Assembly (NCBI GenBank): GCA_023512835.1
Contig: CM042084.1
Span: 47,229,609 to 47,293,608 of the forward strand
Length of the DNA stretch: 64,000 nucleotides
Origin: Taxillus chinensis
Lineage: Eukaryota > Streptophyta > Magnoliopsida > Santalales > Loranthaceae
Direction of reading: 5' to 3'
Positions 54,443 to 64,000 of this stretch are shown here, one piece after another. The first letter of the stretch is position 1, and every line of letters starts with the position of its first letter. A program made the translations under genes and the position numbers. The notes under the pieces are model-generated. The model saw only the letters and a list, made by a program, of their open reading frames with translations, was not told the DNA's origin and ran no database searches.

Positions 54443-54911
54443 TCTTACTACACAAAGTAAGAAAGACAACCGTCAAAACGAATTTATAACCTATTGCGTG
54501 TCACTATCTCTACCCCAGTTAACAATGCTACTATCACAAGGCATGTCACATTTCACGCATTACATCAATCCACATTGCACACAGCTCAAATAAACAAGGA
54601 CCTTTCCTTGTAGTCATGCTCAAGGTATTTCAAGAAAAATCAGAGTTGCACAGCTCACACCTTATCACATTATTTACATTTTTCTTTTATCACAATTATG
54701 ATTTTAACAGTTATCCACACCTTCACACACAATAACAAATGCAACTAGTGCCCTAATGCCCATGCATGCAAATCCTAGCTCAGGTCTGGACTACCCCAAG
54801 TACACCTTAGAGGCTCCAAGAGGACCATGTTGATCAGGCACGTCCCTCCAGGCTCCTCTAAAGGACACAAGATAACCAGATCCTCCCACTACCCTAGGCC
54901 AACTAGACCAT
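54443..54911 (-). other. Gypsy-E untranslated leader
   Basis: Non-coding and homologous to the Gypsy-A leader (9230-9738). Confidence 0.75.
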
Positions 54912-54923
54912 GCTCCGATACCA
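54912..54923 (-). other. Gypsy-E primer-binding site
   Basis: On minus TGGTATCGGAGC, one base off TGGTATCAGAGC. Confidence 0.85.
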
Positions 54924-55425
54924 TATTATCACGCCATGGATTTCCAACCCGAGGAGACCGGAACGTGACCCTCCCTTTACCCGAGTTTGGATAAAGGGGT
55001 TAGAATACAACACACTTCACATTTTACATTCAAAGACAAAATCATATATTTCTTAAGTTCAAACATTACAAATGTGTCCAAACATGCTTTTATTACATTA
55101 AACTCCTCATTACAATATCTCCCCACTGGGGTTACAAAGCTCACACAAAAACAACAAAACTTAAATAACAATAAGCAAGCCACAAGCGGTCTTCCACCTT
55201 GGTGTTCCCACCTAATGCCCGTAGGTTCCTGTAAAGAAAACAACACGGTAAGAGGGGTGAGCAACCATAGCTCGAAGAGGATCATGTCTCCCCAACCCAT
55301 CCCATGCTCCTAGTATCTACATACCATGTGTACAAGTGCAGTGTCATGATACAAATATTTCACCAGATATAATAACAAGCCTTATCAGCAAATACAATCA
55401 TTTCCATAGTCACACAGGCTAGTAC

Positions 55426-55655
55426 ATGAACAGTCCCGGGCTTCCACAGCCACCGGGTTCCAAGAGCAGTCCCGGGCTTCCACAGCCACCGGGTTCTAAG
55501 AACAGTCTCGGGCTTCCACAGCCACCCGGGTTTCACAAAACAGTCCCGGGCTTCCACAACCACCCGATTTCACAAAAAAAGTCCCCGGCTTCCAGCCCAC
55601 CTGGGTTTCACAAAACAGTCCCAGGCTTCCACAACCACTGGGTTTCACAAAACAT
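55426..55655. repeat. ~37-bp minisatellite in the Gypsy-E 5' LTR
   Basis: Six units of the GGGCTTCCACAGCCACCGGG type, with different unit variants from the 3' LTR array. Confidence 0.9.
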
Positions 55656-56120
55656 AGTACACATAGCCACTCAGGCATAAAACCAAACACTTAGTAGGCA
55701 CACATTTACAAATATACAAACCCAGCCACCCAGGCATAAAAACAAATACTTAGCATGCACACCTTTACCAACTCACAAATCCAGCCATACTGGCATATTA
55801 TCAAACACATACTAGGCATATTCACACAGACATATTTACACAGGCATTTTATCAAACATTTAACATGCACTACCCACCCAACGTCAGAATCACACCAAGA
55901 CACCATTGAAGGCCAACATTCATATAAGAGATCACACCTATATGAATTTACATATAAATAATATAACAACAATAACGATATCCAACAGTCCATCCACCAC
56001 GGGGCCTAACCCCGGATTAGGTACAAGGAGACAGAACCCCTACCTGTAGGAAAACGTATCACCACAGCAACGATCCTGCTCCCACGCCCACAAGAAACAC
56101 CACAGCAGCAATGGCCAGAA

Positions 56121-56124
<4 letters not shown>

Positions 56125-56185
<61 letters not shown>
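56125..56185. repeat. (CT)n microsatellite
   Basis: About 30 CT units, at the same place as in the 3' LTR. Confidence 0.93.
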
Positions 56186-56187
<2 letters not shown>

Positions 56188-56245
56188 GACGGCTGCGGTG
56201 GCTAAAGAAGAGAACCCTAAACCTAAAACAAGGAGCCTTCACCTC

Positions 56246-56326
56246 TTTATATAGACACCTCCACACCCCAAAACGATGTCGTTTTGATTAAATGAATCCC
56301 AAAGATCAAAATGACGTAGTTTTGAT
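56246..56326 (-). promoter_or_regulatory. Gypsy-E 5' LTR promoter
   Basis: TATA box near 56246-56253. Palindromes at 56268-56288 and 56305-56326; the second keeps GACGTA. Confidence 0.74.
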
Positions 56327-56666
56327 TGAACAAGCTACAACCTTCCCACATCCATACACGCCAAAATATCCATAATTCCAACATGCACCTTTGGTAAAAG
56401 ATGTTTAGAACAACAAAACCAAGGTGACAAGACAAAAAATATGGCCGCATGCCATAATGCACGTTATATCCCCATATGGCGTGCACCTCCAAAAGCTGTG
56501 AAATTCTACCCTAACCTTCCTAGGATCATATAGAAGATAGGCAAACCAAAATACCCTTGCACGTCAAATCCCCATATGATGTGCATTTCCATGTGCCCCT
56601 CCCAAAAGTCCCCTCTTGGGCCCATCTCTTACCACAAATTGGTGCATCAACATTCAAGGTGTTTTA

Positions 56667-56680
56667 TGTAAGGACCCGTG
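56667..56680 (+). mobile_element. 14-bp stub of another gypsy LTR start
   Basis: TGTAAGGACCCGTG matches the start of the Gypsy-C LTR (15789) and is cut at once by the Ogre LTR. The continuation should lie beyond the window, after the Ogre 3' LTR. Confidence 0.6.
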
Positions 56681-57239
56681 TGTAGGACCCTATTTTGTCC
56701 GGGTTGGACATACTAACCCCATTTGATATACCTTTCGCCCATGCCATATACCTTATTGAACAGGTCCACAATGATCCCATACTTCCAAGGAATGGTCTAC
56801 CCCAACCGCACGAGATGGATACAATTGACACGGATGGGGGAGTTCAAAATTAATGACTTTTGCTACAAGTCCTTGAAGCGCCCCAAGACCAACACCAGGT
56901 GATGGAGGATGAAAATTGGAGACCAACGCACTTGACCGAGCTCAAATCGGACTTAAAATGAAAAAGTTATGGCCAAAACAACTTTAGTTGGAAAAAGCCA
57001 AACTTGCCAAAAGACGGTCAATGCCCCAGGTCAAACTCCCCGCAAAAGTGATCATGCGAAACTCTTCAAAATGCCTATGTAGGCGAATACGGATCTCCCC
57101 AAACAATTCCTGGAAGGTTATCCATTTTTGCATTTTTGGTGGGGGTAAAAAGGTTACGACGCCCGCGACTTACGACGCCTTCGACCCACGGCACCCGTAC
57201 GCCTTCCACCTCCGACCCTTCGACCCTCAAAGCCTCACC

Positions 57240-57312
57240 GCCGACACTTCGACCTGCCGATGCTTTGACCTGCCGACACTTCGACCTGCCGATGCTTCGA
57301 CCTGCTGACACT
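57240..57312. repeat. ~21-bp CGACCTGCCGA(C/T)… repeat
   Basis: Three to four units alternating CCGACACTTCGACCTG and CCGATGCTTTGACCTG. Confidence 0.82.
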
Positions 57313-58529
57313 TTGAACCTCCAACCCTTTTTTTTTGCCTTCGCTGATTTTTTCTCGTGGCTTTTCGCGCCGGCTTTTTCTCACGGGTTTCCTTTTTTCC
57401 TCTCGCTGGTCGTTCACGGGGCTTGTTTTATGCGCTGGCCATCTAACAAAACATTATTTTGAATACCTGTCGGTCACATGTGCTGCTAAACTACAAATTC
57501 AAAAAGGCAAATCACGAGTTCCCCTTTTCCCGCACACACGACCACCCGACCAGACACTGATCTGAAAATTAATGGAGCTGGAAATAATAATGCACCCGAC
57601 AGATTGCACAAGACCTGGATGAAAATGAAGAAATCAATAATGCAGCATTAAATGCTGCAATTAATGACAGTCCAGCCAAACACTTTCGGTAGCCCTTTAA
57701 GATGCAGTCTGCAATTCCATCAAAAAAAAAGGGAGAAAAAAAAAGGTATTTGTTGCAAAAAAGGAAAAAAAAATCTGTACCCTTTTACATCCCTTCCTCA
57801 TCCCAGTGCAGACGGAGCAAAAAAAAAACACAGAGAGAGAAAGGAAAAGAAAGAAAGGAGAGAAATTCAAAAAAAAGGGAAAAACCAGTCTCATCATCAA
57901 AACCAGCCTCATCATCATCGAAAACGCCTGACCTCATCATCAAAAAAAACGCCCAGCCTTCCTCCTGGCAAACCCAAAAAAAAACAGAATCCCAGAATCA
58001 TCATCATAAGAGATCACTCATCCACTCCTTGCAAACTCCAACTTCAGCCCTCCTATCTCCAAACACCAGGGAAGTCTCTTCATAAGTCCCACTGTCAGAT
58101 CTGTCGATTCCGAGTCGAGCAAGTGACTATCAGCGCCAGCGGAAGCTCAAGCAGAAGATTGGCGTTGCAAAGCTTCAAAGTCGGTTCAGCCCTTATCTTT
58201 TCACTACTTTTTCAGTTTATTTGTATCTATATTTGGTGTAATTGTTTTTTTAGCATTTTTCTAATTTTCGTTTTTGAGCTTATCTATATTTGGTGTAATC
58301 CCTTTTCAGCTTTTTTCATTGTGTTTTCCTGTATTCCTTCCTATGTGTATGTTGTAATATGTAAAGTATAGTAAAAAAAAAAAAAAAAGAGAAGAAAGAA
58401 AAAAAAAAGGAGAGAGCAAAAGGAGAAGATGAAAAGCAACAAAAAGAAAAGAAAAAAAGAGTGATTTTATTTTTGTGGATGTCACACTCACACACTCCAC
58501 ATCTATTTTGATATATGCCTTTTCAATTT

Positions 58530-58830
58530 CAAAAAAAAAAACAAACATGTTCTTCAAAACGTTTTCAATAAATAATTTTCAAAATGTTTTCAAAACAAAA
58601 AAAGAAAACAAAACAAACAAACAAACAAACAAACAAACAAAAAAAAAAACAAAACAGAAAAACAAGCAAAAAAAAAAAACAAAACAAAATGTTTTTTTAA
58701 TAACATGTTTTTTTAAATCTCTTCAACAACATGTTTTGAAACTGTTTTCATAAAATGTTTTCCAAATGTCTTCCAACAAAAACAAAAAAAACAACAACAA
58801 AAAAATATAGAAAAACAAACACAAAATGCA
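58530..58830. repeat. A-rich tract with (AAAC)n
   Basis: Poly-A and a run of CAAA units (58613-58640) in the Ogre LTR. No coding value. Confidence 0.85.
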
Positions 58831-59323
58831 TGTTCTAACTCAAACCAAAAAAAAGGGGGAAAAATAAACAAATATTTTTTAGGATTTCAATTTCCAAAAA
58901 GCAAAACCAAAAAAACAAACCAATCCCCAGGATCTCATTATCCACTTCAAAAATCCAAAACCTTTAGGATTCCCTTTAGAAATTTAGGATAAATCCATTT
59001 TAACCATGACTTTAATAAATAACTTAGCCAAATAGAAATCATAAACTTTTTAACTTAGCCCAGTCATGGCAGATAAATAAAATAAAACCTCCTCCTCCTA
59101 AATTAGATACCGAAAGGGCGCTGTAGGGGTGCTAATCCTTCCCTACACGTAACCAACTCCCGAACCCATCTCTGATAACGCAGACCGTACACTTAAAACT
59201 ACTCAAAGTAAAGGGTATCCAACTGTACCCCAAAAACAGTTGGTGGCGACTCTAAAATTTCTCACCATTGGTTTAGTTTTAGCTCACCCCAAAAGGGCCC
59301 GGACGAAAACCAGTGATGACAGA

Positions 59324-59341
59324 TGGCGACTCCGCTGGGGA
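59324..59341 (+). other. Ogre primer-binding site (tRNA-Arg)
   Basis: TGGCGACTCCGCTGGGGA lies 2 bp after the LTR. Its complement ends in GTCGCCA and fits the 3' end of a plant tRNA-Arg as I recall it; Ogre elements are known to use tRNA-Arg. Confidence 0.8.
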
Positions 59342-59928
59342 TAATGAACACTTTAGAGAGTTAGGTCTAGAACTAAGGATTAGGAGGTTATTTTAATTAT
59401 ACTATTGTATATATTTAACTGTTGTGCTAAATTGTTTGATTGTTGCTCATATTTACTGTAATTTATATGCTTTAACTACCATGATAGTGGTGATTTACTG
59501 CTTTCCATACTTGTTGCATACATGCATAACCCTATACCCGGGTTTAGCACAATTTAGGTTAGCGAGGTTCAGTACGGTCCCCAACGCGTTGATCATTATC
59601 CGCAATAGGGCCTCGGACTCCTCACTCAAGCTTGAGGTTCTTTTAAGGCACGTCCTTTTAAGATCCCCCTCCGATAAATCCCATGGTGTACGGAGCCCTC
59701 TATTGAGGAAGTTTGGGAACCAACGAATAAGATAGGGGTAGCAATAAAAGCCCATCAGGGGTATTGGCCCACATTTTGTTTGCTCATTCCATGCCATGCT
59801 AACCTTTGTTTTGTAGGGTAGTCCTTAAGTCATCCCCTGCACATTTAACTGTTTTTTTACAATTGGTTTATTCTTTATCCTGTCTACCTACCTTGATATA
59901 TATTAACTTGTCATCCTAACCTGTCATC
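59342..59928 (+). other. Ogre untranslated leader
   Basis: No convincing ORF. It contains GGACTCCTCACTCAAGCTTG and other mixed sequence. Confidence 0.7.
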
Positions 59929-61430
59929 ATGCATAACATGACATTCATCATTCATATAGGCATGGCAACTTTCAGTTATCTCCTAAAAGGCCTTCAGGAC
60001 AAGGAGACTATCACAGTGGTGGCCCAAGCATCGGGAGACATTCAACTTCACCTTGGAGATTTCCCGCCAGGAGAGGCCTACAAGGCAGAACATGTTGTCA
60101 TAGAAGATCAGCTAGACTACACTAAGGAGGTACAGACAATATGGAAGCAGTGGTCAGACGAAAGGAAAAGCATATACATACAACGACTTGGGGATTTGCT
60201 CCATGTAACCGAGCCATCGGCCGATACGGATATGCTTTGGGGGCAGCCATTTATTTCGGGAACCTCGACGGCGGTGCTTCAACTTCAACGACCTAGATCT
60301 TGTTCCCATAGTAGAAGAATACGTAAGATTACCGGATATCCCCGTGGAAAACAAAATGAAAATCTATCTCGCCAGAGCCTGAAGGTCATGCCGAAGGGCC
60401 TTTGCCGAGATTATGGGAAAGCCGGTATGGGACTCACGGCGGTCACAATTTACGGTGGGCGCGAATATCTTCCATGGGCAACAATCAAAGAAATAATACA
60501 AACCGCAACGAAGCGGAAGCACACAAATTGCTTACACTAGCTATATATGGGCTAGTCATTTTCCCGAGGATACCGGCCCACATTGATGGGGCAATTGTAG
60601 ATTTGGTCCAGCAGGTGCTCAAAGGATGTGACCCTACTCCTGCTATCTTGGCCGAAACCATCCGATCTCTTACTTACCTAAGGAGTAAAGGCTCGGGACA
60701 GTTCATGGGGTGCTTACCTCTCCTATGTACTTGGTTGCAAGGTCATTTCCCTGTAGTGTTCATCGTTTCCCTGCTCGTTTATCAAGTACCAGCCACAACA
60801 CTACTAGATATTCTCGCTCGGCAAGTGGAGCCTACCAAAAGACTTTGAAAGCTGGAAAAAGAAGTTGGGGAACCTCACAGTCGACATTACCTGGATCGCT
60901 CCTTGGATGCCGGTGGTCTCCATGACATATAGGCTGGGGACTACAATTGGGTTCCACTTTTAGGTCCCTGGGGAGGAACTCGCATATGCACCACCCAGGT
61001 GGGAAGACAAGTGGGGTGTCATCGATTATTCCCGTGCTCTTTGGCATGGAAGAGTGTGACTTCACTTACAGCAGAACCATGCTCACAGAAGAAGGCAAGA
61101 AGATGTATCAAGCATGGTCCACACCACACAAGATTCAACCCAACAGTTCAAAACCTGGTGTTTTCCCAAGATACATATCTTGGAGGGCACAACACAAGCC
61201 ACAACTAACTTCAGGACATGAAGGCTATCCTCCAAGAGAATCAAACTTTAAGGAAGCGAGGTCCAGAGGCTGAAGCATCTCTAGAAGGAGCTCTTCAAAG
61301 GCTCTCTGAGGGAAAAACAGATCGAGACGATAATGAAGCAGAGGGAGGAAGCGGTAAACGACCACCCCGAGAGAAAGAGGCGTCGTGCTCCTTAGGAGAT
61401 GACCGGAAGAATGCCTTAAGATCACGTAGT
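59929..61430 (+). pseudogene. Ogre ORF1 (protein of unknown function upstream of gag)
   Basis: Frame pieces lie at 59929-60540 (to ~60250), 60402-60848, 60947-61273 and 61218-~61420. Recognisable stretches: VPIVEEYVRLPDIPVENKMK (~60310, shifted frame), LLTLAIYGLVIFPRI (~60530), PAILAETIRSLTYLRSKGSG (~60640), and QAWSTPHKIQPNSSKPGVFP (~61110), followed by an acidic/basic coiled region. This pattern resembles the plant DUF7745-type family found as ORF1 of Ogre/Tat elements. Its role is unknown. Several frameshifts and a TAG near 60961 break it. Confidence 0.7.
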
Positions 61431-61598
61431 GATAGCTTCCATTTTACATGGCATTTCAAAGATTGTACGTTTGCATTGAGTGTTTATATTGTGTGTTTTG
61501 TTCACAATAAAGTTGTTTGTTTCTTTAACCCCCTGATAGACATTCATGCATACATGCATATCAAATGAAAAATCAAATAAAAGTTCTCTTGTACCCAG
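61431..61598 (+). other. Spacer between ORF1 and gag
   Basis: AT-rich, no ORF of note. CTCTTGTACCCAGGTGGGTAG near 61585-61605 could be a splice-acceptor-like sequence, but that is a guess. Confidence 0.45.
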
Positions 61599-62532
61599 GT
61601 GGGTAGCAGCCTCCCTCTAGGATTGCGCACTCTTACAATCTCGCATCCCAGGGCAATCAAATACCTCAACCGCGCCCAATGGCAAGAAGAAATAGAGAGA
61701 AGACTCATGGGGTTGGAACAGTCCACAACAAACCCTACAGGGGCAAATGTCTGCAATAATGGAAATGCTCACAAAATTGATCGAAGAAAGAGGAAGAATT
61801 CCGACCAGGGGGAACTACCAATCACCATCAAGAAACGGGACAGGAGGTCGTTCGGTCACCCAACCTGGCTCCAAGCCAGACACCCACATACCATCCTGCT
61901 ATGGCACAACCTCCTACCCCAAATCAAACTCATTTCACTATGCCCGCACCAGGAAATGTAATGGAAGCGGTGGGTTCCCCAGCTCCTCAGGAAAATATTG
62001 AGTCGCTCGCTCTACGCCGACTCGAGGAAAGATTGAAGGCCGTAGAAGGCATTGACAGCTATGGTATGACCAGCCCACAAGACTTATGCTTAGTCCCTGG
62101 AGTGGTATACCCATCGCACCCGCCGATACAACTAACATTCTACCAAGCACCAGGGTGCAATAGAGGGTCACCTGTGGCCGCCTACGCTGCACCTGCACCA
62201 CCTCCCCCATTCATGCCATACTTGCCACAGGGAGGGGTTCCATTTCCATATCCCATGACACCTAATCCATTTTAACCAAGAGCACCTTACATAGAGCAAC
62301 CAAGGCCAGCAAGTCAGGAAGGACCAGGACCCTCATTCCAAGGACAGGGGCAACCGAGGGCCCCGACCCAGCAAGCAGGAGCGAATCAGGCTTCTCGTCG
62401 ACCACGACAAGAGTTTGATCCAATTCCAATGACTTATGCAGAATTATACCCCAAGCTCTTAGAGGCAAGGATGGTAACCCCTATACCCTTGGGAGAAATA
62501 AAGACTCCTCCTCCTGGCTTGGTATAAGCCGG
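61599..62532 (+). pseudogene. gag: Ogre gag with capsid core missing
   Basis: The N-terminal part is seen in two frames (QWQEEIERRLMGLEQS, then 61901-62275 with RRLEERLKAVEGIDSYGMTS and QDLCLVPGVVYP). In Tat/Ogre Gags this is followed by the capsid core (the PxFEKYxG region and ~200 residues). Here it passes straight to a Pro-rich stretch (APAPPPPFMPYLP) and then, after a TAA at 62273, to FDPIPMTYAELYPKLLEARM, the C-terminal Gag region. Confidence 0.78.
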
Positions 62533-63579
62533 ATGCAGTGTGAATATCATGCAGGTGGAGCCGGACATGATATCGAAACCGTATCACCTTCAAAAGGAAG
62601 GTTCCAGGCATTAAAGGATGCAAAGTGGCTGGATTTTTCCGCACCGGCGGGGACACCAAATGTGAACAAGAATCCGCTTCCGAACATTCCCATGACGTGG
62701 CCAGTATCACAAAGAAGGACGGCTAGAGAAAGTTTCACAAATACAAATGGAGAAAAGCTATTTGTTTACCCTGTTGCAGGAATATGGATATATACTTGCT
62801 CCCGACACATTAAAGACAAGAGAAGGGGACAAAGTTGGAGAAAAAAATGCCTTTATGACAAAATGTCACGGGGACATGACATCGCAGAATGTCCCGAGTT
62901 TTCCAAGGTGGTGCAAAAGCTCATGGACCAAAGGATGATTGAATTCTCTAGAGGGGGAATGGACAACCAAAGCCACATGATCCAAGGAGATGATTCCCTC
63001 AAATCGCCATGGGTGCCTACACCCCTTGTCTTAAACGTTAAGGCTGCAGAGATCCCGTTACTGCCACATGGAATCAAGCCTCTCACTATCCATGCCTCAA
63101 GTCTCGTGCCAGACAAGAGGGGGAGAACCGGAAGCCCACAACTACCACAGGGAATTGTACCTCTCACCATAGGTGTTCCTGCTCCTTTCCCTTATAAGAC
63201 TGATAAGGCAGTCCCATGGAACTACAGTTGTGAAGTAGTACAGGGAGCCACCGCAGCCGAAAAGAAAACCAGGAGCGGCCGGGCATATGCCCCAGATATG
63301 GCTGACAAAGCAAGGAAGGAAAAAGCTGTAGAACAAGACACTGAGTCAACACCGGAGGCAACAAAGAGAGGAACACCAATCACTGAAGAAGAGACCACAG
63401 AATTTCTGAAATTCATGAAACAGAGCGAGTATAATATTGTGGATCAGCTAAGCCGACAACCGGCCTGCCCGCATCTCCTTGCTCTCATTAATGATGGATT
63501 CCCAACCTCACCAGGAAGCACTGCTCAAAGTTCTGAGACAAGCCTATGTTCCACCGACCGTCTCAGTGGCAAATGTTGA
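62533..63579 (+). CDS. gag-pol: Ogre gag-to-protease linker, open over 348 codons
   Basis: The frame starts CEYHAGGAGHDIET (a degenerate Cys/His box) and has a second, RGHDIAECPEFSKVVQKLMD, then PHGIKPLTIHAS and PQGIVPLTIGVPAPFPYKTD repeats, and TTEFLKFMKQSEYNIVDQLS. The last part is the standard segment just before the Tat/Ogre protease. It is open as written but shifted relative to the protease frame near 63460, so it is a polyprotein piece. The ATG at 62533 is not a natural start. Confidence 0.76.
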   Translation: MQCEYHAGGAGHDIETVSPSKGRFQALKDAKWLDFSAPAGTPNVNKNPLPNIPMTWPVSQRRTARESFTNTNGEKLFVYPVAGIWIYTCSRHIKDKRRGQSWRKKCLYDKMSRGHDIAECPEFSKVVQKLMDQRMIEFSRGGMDNQSHMIQGDDSLKSPWVPTPLVLNVKAAEIPLLPHGIKPLTIHASSLVPDKRGRTGSPQLPQGIVPLTIGVPAPFPYKTDKAVPWNYSCEVVQGATAAEKKTRSGRAYAPDMADKARKEKAVEQDTESTPEATKRGTPITEEETTEFLKFMKQSEYNIVDQLSRQPACPHLLALINDGFPTSPGSTAQSSETSLCSTDRLSGKC

Positions 63580-63994
63580 CGGAATCGCCAGTAACCTCAT
63601 CATGAACAACGTCATTAGCTTTGGAGATGACGAGCTACCCCAGGAAGGGAAAGGACATATAAAAGCTTTGCACATCACGGTCAAATGCAAGGAGCACACC
63701 ATGGCCCGCGTACTCATTGACAACGGTTCGGCCTTGAACATTATGCCCTTGCATATACTACAGCAACTTCCAATTGACGCGTCCTATATGCGTCCTTGTA
63801 CGATGAAGGTATGGGCATTCAATGGAGGAAAGCGTGACGTAGTGGGAACTATGGATATTCCACTCATGATTGGGCCAACTACTTTTACGATGGAATTTCA
63901 GGTGATGGACATCACGCCATATTCCGACTATTTGTTGGGAAGACCCTGGATCCACATGGCAGGAGCGGTGCCATCAAGTCTCCACAGAAGATGA
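63479..63994 (+). pseudogene. pol (PR): Ogre aspartic protease
   Basis: ISFGDDELPQEGKGHIKALH leads to VLIDNGSALNIMPL, with catalytic Asp at residue ~81 and the DNGS variant typical of Tat/Ogre. Then MDITPYSDYLLGRPWIHMAG closes the fold. A missing base near 63985 creates the stop at 63994 where an H-Q-K-type continuation is expected. RT, RNase H and integrase should follow outside the window. Confidence 0.85.
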
Positions 63995-64000
63995 AGTTTG

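Larger units (their letters stand above)
47570..56666 (-). mobile_element. Gypsy-E: Tekay/Del-type chromovirus, minus strand
   Basis: 3' LTR 47570-49428, polypurine tract, integrase to gag (49724-54442), primer site, 5' LTR 54927-56666. The LTRs are very similar by eye. The 5' LTR lacks its first ~105 bp at the right end, where another LTR stub and the Ogre LTR begin. Interior frames are broken many times. Confidence 0.9.
54927..56666 (-). mobile_element. Gypsy-E 5' LTR, lacking its first ~105 bp
   Basis: It matches the 3' LTR from the …GCGTGATA end (54927) up to CATTCAAGGTGTTTTA (56666). The remaining bases up to the TGTAATGACC terminus are gone. Confidence 0.88.
56681..59321 (+). mobile_element. 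Ogre 5' LTR
   Basis: 2641 bp, TGTAGGACCCTATTTTG…CAGTGATGACA. Collinear with the solo LTR 14414-41591. It contains CCGACACTTCGACCTG repeats (57240-57312) and A-rich tracts (57720-58000, 58370-58830). Confidence 0.9.
56681..64000 (+). mobile_element. Ogre/Tat-type Ty3/gypsy element, 5' part
   Basis: 5' LTR (56681-59321), a primer site fitting tRNA-Arg, a long leader, ORF1, gag lacking its capsid core, a gag-protease linker and the protease, then the window ends. The extra ORF before gag, the tRNA-Arg primer, the long LTR and a protease with DNGS instead of DTG place it in the Tat/Ogre branch. Confidence 0.87.

Noticed and set aside
57652..58371. 239-codon Lys/Gln/Pro-rich ORF
   Set aside because: It lies in the Ogre LTR, is built on poly-A tracts, and is not kept in the homologous solo LTR.
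58475..58753. Asn/Lys/Thr-rich ORF (NKQTNKQT)
   Set aside because: Translation of the (AAAC)n tract in the Ogre LTR.

Overview
The window is plant nuclear DNA made almost entirely of LTR retrotransposons, many inserted into one another. I found no host gene, tRNA, rRNA or CRISPR array. The families point to an angiosperm with a repeat-rich genome, and to a heterochromatic (perhaps pericentromeric) block: (i) Ty3/gypsy chromovirus elements of Tekay/Del type, with ~1.8-1.9 kb LTRs (TGTAATGACCC...GGGGCGTGACA), an initiator-tRNA-Met primer site and an integrase C-terminus that looks like a chromodomain; (ii) Ty1/copia Sirevirus-like elements, with ~1.2 kb LTRs (TGTTGG...CA), an extended Gag and a third ORF region; (iii) a Tat/Ogre-type Ty3/gypsy element, with ~2.6-3.1 kb LTRs, a primer site that fits tRNA-Arg and an extra ORF before gag. 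The species cannot be named from this.

Layout. 1-781: end of a gypsy LTR (Gypsy-F) inserted in the gag of a minus-strand copia fragment (Copia-1, 782-2011). 2012-13541: minus-strand chromovirus Gypsy-A, with one solo LTR inserted in its pol (4373-6524) and another, copia-like, inserted in its 5' LTR (10611-12605). 13542-14090: unassigned non-coding sequence. 14090-47569: a five-level nest. Copia-3 (+) is split by an Ogre-type solo LTR (14414-41591, target duplication AGGGA). That LTR is split by a gypsy solo LTR (Gypsy-C, 15789-39829), which is split by Sirevirus-like Copia-2 (16513-38581, target duplication TATAT). The Copia-2 gag is split by chromovirus Gypsy-B (18873-28123). 47570-56666: minus-strand chromovirus Gypsy-E, which ends Copia-3 inside its reverse transcriptase. 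56667-56680: a 14-bp stub of one more gypsy LTR. 56681-64000: 5' LTR, ORF1, gag and protease of an Ogre/Tat element that runs off the window.

No element is intact as written. The chromoviruses order gag, protease, RT, RNase H, integrase; the copia elements order gag, protease, integrase, RT, RNase H. Frames are broken by stops and many small indels. Several indels are the same event (CTG read as CG), so some may be consensus errors rather than mutations. The longest open enzyme frame is the Gypsy-B integrase (24745-25905).

Most interesting: (a) Copia-2 carries, between its third ORF and its 3' LTR, a C48/Ulp1-like cysteine protease with His, Asp, Gln and Cys in the right order, broken by one frameshift; (b) the chromovirus LTRs share a duplicated ACGT-core palindrome just upstream of the TATA box, plus paired CACGTG or CACGT-type boxes; (c) related LTRs have each amplified a different minisatellite in the same part of the LTR; (d) catalytic Asp-to-Asn changes occur in two unrelated elements; (e) the Ogre element has lost the capsid core of gag.
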